A stretch of DNA of 64,000 nucleotides from contig JAJYTE010000004.1 in the NCBI GenBank assembly GCA_021793215.1, positions 1 to 64,000 of the forward strand. The letters run 5' to 3'. This DNA comes from Bacillota bacterium. Lineage in GTDB: Bacteria; Bacillota; Sulfobacillia; JAJZYS01; JAJYTV01. Of this stretch, positions 60,803 through 64,000 are shown piece after piece (the stretch's first letter is position 1; each line of letters starts with the position of its first letter). Below the pieces are notes generated by a model, which was not told where the DNA came from, searched no databases, and saw nothing but the letters and a program-made list of their open reading frames with translations. Made by a program: the position numbers and the translations under genes.

Positions 60803-61764
60803 GTCTGGACCTCCCCGAGGTAGGCCGCCCAGGCCGTCGCGGCCAGGACGGGACCGACGGCCAATCCGACGGTACCAAAGAGATGCACTCCGATGTACAT
60901 CGTGACAAGCGCGGCCAGCGGGTGCAACCCCATCTGGCCCCCGACCAGCCGCGGCTCGATGGTCGGGCGTACCGTAGCCGCGGCGATCAGCACCAGCACC
61001 AGCCGCAGCGCGAGCGAGTACTGCCCCAGAAGCGCCGCGCCCGCCGCCCAGGGTCCGAGCACCGTCGCGGGCCCGAGCGCGGGCGCGATGTCCAGAACGC
61101 CGACGGCGAGCGCTGCCAGGATCGCGTACGGCGCCCCGACCAGCAGGAGTCCCAGCCCGGTGACGAGTGTCGTGAGGGAGGCGAGCAGCAGTTGCGCCTT
61201 CAGGTAGCGCACCGTGGCGACGAGCGCCACGCGGCCGATCCGCAGAGATGGCCGCGGGAGTATGGCGGGCAACTCACGCGCGATGCCGCGCCGCAGCTGC
61301 GGCAGATCCCGAGACACAATGTAGGCGCCGACTGCCGCGACCACGATGGCGAGGGCGGTGTCGGGCAGTTGCAGCGCGATGCGACCCGCGCCCGTCGTTA
61401 GCTGCGTGAACACGTGCACCGGCACGGAGGGCGCCGGTCCCAGGAGGTGCTGTGGCCAGATCTCGCTGATGCGCTGCGAGAGGATCTGCGCCTCGGCAGG
61501 AAGCCCATGCGCTATGCGCAGCGCCTCCTGCACTGCGGCGCGCACGACGAGCGCGAGCGCCACGAACATCAGCGTGCCTAGCCCGCCCAGTGCCAGGACG
61601 GCCGCGAGCGGCCTCGGCATGCCGCGCGCGCTCAGTCGCTCGACGATCGGCTCTACGCCGGCGGCGAGCAGCAGCGCGAGGAGAATCGGGTAGAGGTGCG
61701 GCAAGAGGTAGCGCGCCAATGCGTACCCCAGCACCAGGACCAAGAGACCGCGCGCTTGGGGCAC
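60799..61764 (-). CDS. AI-2E family transporter (YtvI-like)
   Basis: The 321-residue protein has seven or eight membrane helices in the AI-2E/PerM family pattern. These include LALLLAAGVEPIVERLSARG, the long loop after helix 3, and the C-terminal IEPRLVGGQMGLHPLAALVTMYIG. Members export small molecules or act in sporulation (YtvI); the substrate is unknown. It is inserted between cdsA and dxr, overlapping the latter by four bases, an unusual neighbour for these genes. Confidence 0.85.
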   Translation of the reverse strand: MPQARGLLVLVLGYALARYLLPHLYPILLALLLAAGVEPIVERLSARGMPRPLAAVLALGGLGTLMFVALALVVRAAVQEALRIAHGLPAEAQILSQRISEIWPQHLLGPAPSVPVHVFTQLTTGAGRIALQLPDTALAIVVAAVGAYIVSRDLPQLRRGIARELPAILPRPSLRIGRVALVATVRYLKAQLLLASLTTLVTGLGLLLVGAPYAILAALAVGVLDIAPALGPATVLGPWAAGAALLGQYSLALRLVLVLIAAATVRPTIEPRLVGGQMGLHPLAALVTMYIGVHLFGTVGLAVGPVLAATAWAAYLGEVQT

Positions 61765-61785
61765 TCCCAGCCCCCCGCTTCCGAG

Positions 61786-62562
61786 CTATCTCAGGAGATA
61801 GTATAGAAGCGGCAGGGCGAAAAGAATGGAGTCGATGCGGTCCAAGAGACCGCCATGTCCCGGCATGAATGTCCCGGAGTCCTTCGTGTTGGCCCAGCGC
61901 TTGATCGCCGACTCCCCGAGATCGCCGAGCACCGCGAGGAGGCCGGTCACGACGCCGACCCAGAGGCCGAACTGCACGCCTCTCCCGAGCATGGAGAGGG
62001 AGAGCACGACGCCGGCCACAGTCGCTAGCGCGACCCCGCCGACCATGCCCTCCCAGGACTTTCCGGGCGACAGGCGCGGGGAGATCTTATGCCGTCCGAG
62101 GCGCGACCCGACGAGATACGCCCCGATGTCCGCCGCCCAGACCATCAGCAGCGCGGCTGCGGCGGGGGCGAAGCCGTGCGAGCGCAGCAGGAAGAGGTAC
62201 GCGAGCGGAAGCGCGATGTAGACCTGGCCGAAAAGGTCCATGCCGATGGTGCCGCCCGAGAGGCCGATCAGCGGCGGGACGACGAGGTTCACCGCCATCA
62301 GCAGCGCCATCGCGGGCCACAAGAGCCACAGGTGGCCAGAGAAGGCGACGAAGAGGATCGGAAGACCGCCGAAGAAGTTTAGCCAGCTGACCGGCACGGA
62401 GCCGCCCTCCTGGCAGATGCGGCTCCACTCGTGGGCCCCCAGCAGGTAGAAGCCGAGGAGCCCGAAGAGCAGGTAGTAGCCGCCGAGGTAGACAAGCGCG
62501 AGCACCAGGGGGATGGCGACGATGGTGCTCGCGGCTCGCAGGGCAAGGGCGCTCCGCTTCAT
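61786..62562 (-). CDS. cdsA: Phosphatidate cytidylyltransferase
   Basis: The 258-residue membrane enzyme makes CDP-diacylglycerol. It has about seven helices and the CdsA signature: SPGKSWEGMVGGVAL, LGDLGESAIKRWANTKDSGT, MPGHGGLLDRIDSILFA. ATG at 62562 overlaps the uppS stop by four bases. The 120 extra N-terminal residues of the track version are not homologous. Confidence 0.96.
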   Translation of the reverse strand: MKRSALALRAASTIVAIPLVLALVYLGGYYLLFGLLGFYLLGAHEWSRICQEGGSVPVSWLNFFGGLPILFVAFSGHLWLLWPAMALLMAVNLVVPPLIGLSGGTIGMDLFGQVYIALPLAYLFLLRSHGFAPAAAALLMVWAADIGAYLVGSRLGRHKISPRLSPGKSWEGMVGGVALATVAGVVLSLSMLGRGVQFGLWVGVVTGLLAVLGDLGESAIKRWANTKDSGTFMPGHGGLLDRIDSILFALPLLYYLLR

Positions 62563-63254
62563 GCGTGCCCACCGTAGCGACGCTCCCGCTGCTCGAACTG
62601 CTCGAGGGCGCGACGCAGCTCGGACTCGTCGAAGTCGGGCCAGAGCACAGGCGTGACGTAGATCTCCGCGTACGCGCTCTGCCACAGTAGGAAGTTTGAG
62701 AGGCGCACCTCTCCGCTCGGGCGGATGACCAGGTCGGGATCCGGCATGCCCGCCGTGTCCAGGAGCTCGCCGAACGCCTCCTCGTCCAGCGACTTGAGGT
62801 TCTCTGGGTTCGCGAGGGCGCGGCGCACCGCGCGGACGATCTCGTCTCGCCCGCCGTAGTTCACCGCGATCGCCAGTACAAGTCCCTGGTTCTGGGCCGT
62901 GCGGCGCGCCGCTGTCTCCATCTCGCGGCGGCACCGCTCCGGCATGGCGCGCGCATCTCCCAGGAAGACGATCTTGACCTGCTCTCGATCGAGCTCGTCG
63001 ACTTCACTGCGCAGGTACTCGACCAAGAGGTCCATCAGCACCTCGACCTCTTCCGGCGGGCGCTTCCAGTTCTCGGTGGAGAACGCGAAGACGGAGAGGT
63101 ACTCGACTCCGAGGCCGGGCGCCGCGCGGACGATGCGCCTGAGCGCCTCGACGCCCGCGCGGTGGCCATAGGGGCGCGGCTGACCGCGCGTTGCGGCCCA
63201 TCGGCCGTTGCCGTCCATGATGATCGCCACGTGGCGCGCGCCGTACGTCGTCAT
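62559..63254 (-). CDS. uppS: Undecaprenyl diphosphate synthase (cis-prenyltransferase)
   Basis: The 231-residue enzyme has the signature IIMDGNGRWAATRGQPRPYG, HRAGVEALRRIV, FAFSTENWKRPPEEV and the C-terminal PDLVIRPSGEVRLSNFLLWQ. It lengthens farnesyl diphosphate to the lipid carrier for cell-wall synthesis, so is a direct consumer of the isoprenoid units made by the mevalonate and MEP genes. It is translationally coupled to its neighbours by four-base overlaps. Confidence 0.97.
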   Translation of the reverse strand: MTTYGARHVAIIMDGNGRWAATRGQPRPYGHRAGVEALRRIVRAAPGLGVEYLSVFAFSTENWKRPPEEVEVLMDLLVEYLRSEVDELDREQVKIVFLGDARAMPERCRREMETAARRTAQNQGLVLAIAVNYGGRDEIVRAVRRALANPENLKSLDEEAFGELLDTAGMPDPDLVIRPSGEVRLSNFLLWQSAYAEIYVTPVLWPDFDESELRRALEQFEQRERRYGGHA

Positions 63255-63451
63255 GGTGTCGGATCCTGAGCAGTCCGGAACGACGCCACCAGGACCTCCA
63301 CCGCCTTCTCACCTTGCCGTGCGCGGACGACGCGCAGTTGATCGCCAGTGAACTCGCGAGGCGGCCGCGTCTCGCGCACCACCAGAGCCAGTCCCTCCAC
63401 ACGGCAGATCTCCCGCGCCTCCTCCAGGGTACAGCCCACCAGGACCGCCAT
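63251..63451 (-). CDS. Small hypothetical protein between frr and uppS
   Basis: The 66-residue protein starts at an ATG that overlaps the frr stop (TGATG). GCTLEEAREICRVEGLALVV followed by a beta segment looks like one PASTA-like or related alpha/beta unit, but the match is weak. Tight overlap with both frr and uppS supports a real gene. Its function is unknown. Confidence 0.7.
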   Translation of the reverse strand: MAVLVGCTLEEAREICRVEGLALVVRETRPPREFTGDQLRVVRARQGEKAVEVLVASFRTAQDPTP

Positions 63452-64000
63452 CAAACGGAGAGGATCTCCTTCTCCTTCGCTGCCACGGCCTGGTCGATCT
63501 CGCCGATCGCGTTGTCGGTCAGCTTCTGAAGTTCGTCCTGCAAGCGGCGCAAGTCGTCCTCCGTGATGCTGGCCTGCTTCTGCTCCGCCTTCAGGTGGTC
63601 CACCGCGTCACGCCGCACGTTGCGCACCGCGACCTTCTCGTCCTCCGCCTTCCGGTGCAGCACGCGCACGAGTTCCTTGCGCCGCTCCTCGGTCAGCTGG
63701 GGGATCTGCAGCCGGATGACGTTGCCGTCGGACGCCGGAGAGAGTCCGAGTTCGCTCTTCAGGATCGCCTTCTCGATCACCGGCACGAGCTGCCGGTCCC
63801 ACGGCTGGATCACCAGCAGGCGGGCTTCCGGTGCCGTGATCTGGGCGACCTGCTGCAGCGGCGTCGGCGTGCCGTAGTACTCCACCGACAGCTTCTCGAC
63901 GAGCGCGGGCGTCGCCCGGCCGGCCCGCAGCGTCTGCAACTCCTCGTGCAGCACCGCCACCGACTTCTCCATCTTGTCCTTCGCCTGGTTCAGCAGGGCG
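63451..64000 (-). CDS. frr: Ribosome recycling factor (5' end outside window)
   Basis: The frame is open to the right edge. The visible part includes ALLNQAKDKMEKSVAVLHEE, so the methionine at 63972 is internal and the true start is beyond base 64000. The rest matches RRF: LRAGRATPALVEKLSVEYYG, TPLQQVAQITAPEARLLVI, PWDRQLVPVIEKAILKSELG and the C-terminal helix. It releases ribosomes after termination. Only a few N-terminal residues are missing. Confidence 0.96.
   Translation of the reverse strand, partial: ALLNQAKDKMEKSVAVLHEELQTLRAGRATPALVEKLSVEYYGTPTPLQQVAQITAPEARLLVIQPWDRQLVPVIEKAILKSELGLSPASDGNVIRLQIPQLTEERRKELVRVLHRKAEDEKVAVRNVRRDAVDHLKAEQKQASITEDDLRRLQDELQKLTDNAIGEIDQAVAAKEKEILSV

Overview
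The window is GC-rich throughout. It most likely comes from a spore-forming, high-GC Firmicute of the Sulfobacillus / Thermaerobacter / Symbiobacterium kind. Three things support this: a PolC-type DNA polymerase III; the Firmicutes-style order frr-uppS-cdsA-dxr-rseP-ispG-proS-polC / rimP-nusA-ylxR-ylxQ-infB-ylxP-rbfA-nrnA-truB-ribF-rpsO-pnp-ymxG-dut-ymxH; and sporulation-linked genes (dipicolinate synthase A, YmxH, YlxY-like deacetylase, YtvI-like permease). The genus is inference only. Almost every gene is on the minus strand; the exceptions are the two genes at the left edge, an MFS transporter and one short inverted gene fragment.

Left part (1-11.1 kb): the tail of a ferredoxin-NADP reductase-type protein and a PduO-type cobalamin adenosyltransferase on +. 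They face a long minus-strand run: ABC exporter ATPase and permease, heme-copper-oxidase-like membrane protein, double DUF2249 protein, lipoate-protein ligase, then a complete mevalonate pathway (HMG-CoA reductase, mevalonate kinase, type 2 IPP isomerase, diphosphomevalonate decarboxylase, phosphomevalonate kinase). A CRP/FNR-type palindrome lies upstream of the run.

Redox part (11.3-25.5 kb): a form II CO-dehydrogenase/xanthine-dehydrogenase-like operon (small, large and medium subunits), then a nine-gene sulfur-type Hdr cluster (TusA, MvhD-like, HdrA fused with a GltD-like module, HdrA, wHTH, HdrC, HdrB, DsrE2, DsrE). Next comes a polytopic membrane protein whose C-terminal segment is repeated as an inverted, diverged partial copy beside it. 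A perfect 24-bp-stem hairpin and a 22-codon membrane-peptide ORF with a strong Shine-Dalgarno follow.

Middle part (25.7-38.9 kb): pantothenate kinase, an AHL-lactonase-like metallo-hydrolase, a PrsA-like lipoprotein foldase, an MFS transporter with a palindromic operator, a TPP-riboswitch-controlled YkoE plus fused EcfA-EcfA-EcfT transporter, dipicolinate synthase A, a YflT-like stress protein, YmxH, dUTPase, M16 peptidase, polysaccharide deacetylase, HAD hydrolase and an unknown membrane protein.

Right part (38.9-64 kb): the conserved information-processing and envelope block, ending in the MEP-pathway genes ispG and dxr, then cdsA, uppS and the 3' part of frr. The genome therefore carries mevalonate genes and at least two MEP genes in one 64-kb stretch. 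No rRNA, tRNA, CRISPR array or insertion sequence was recognised.
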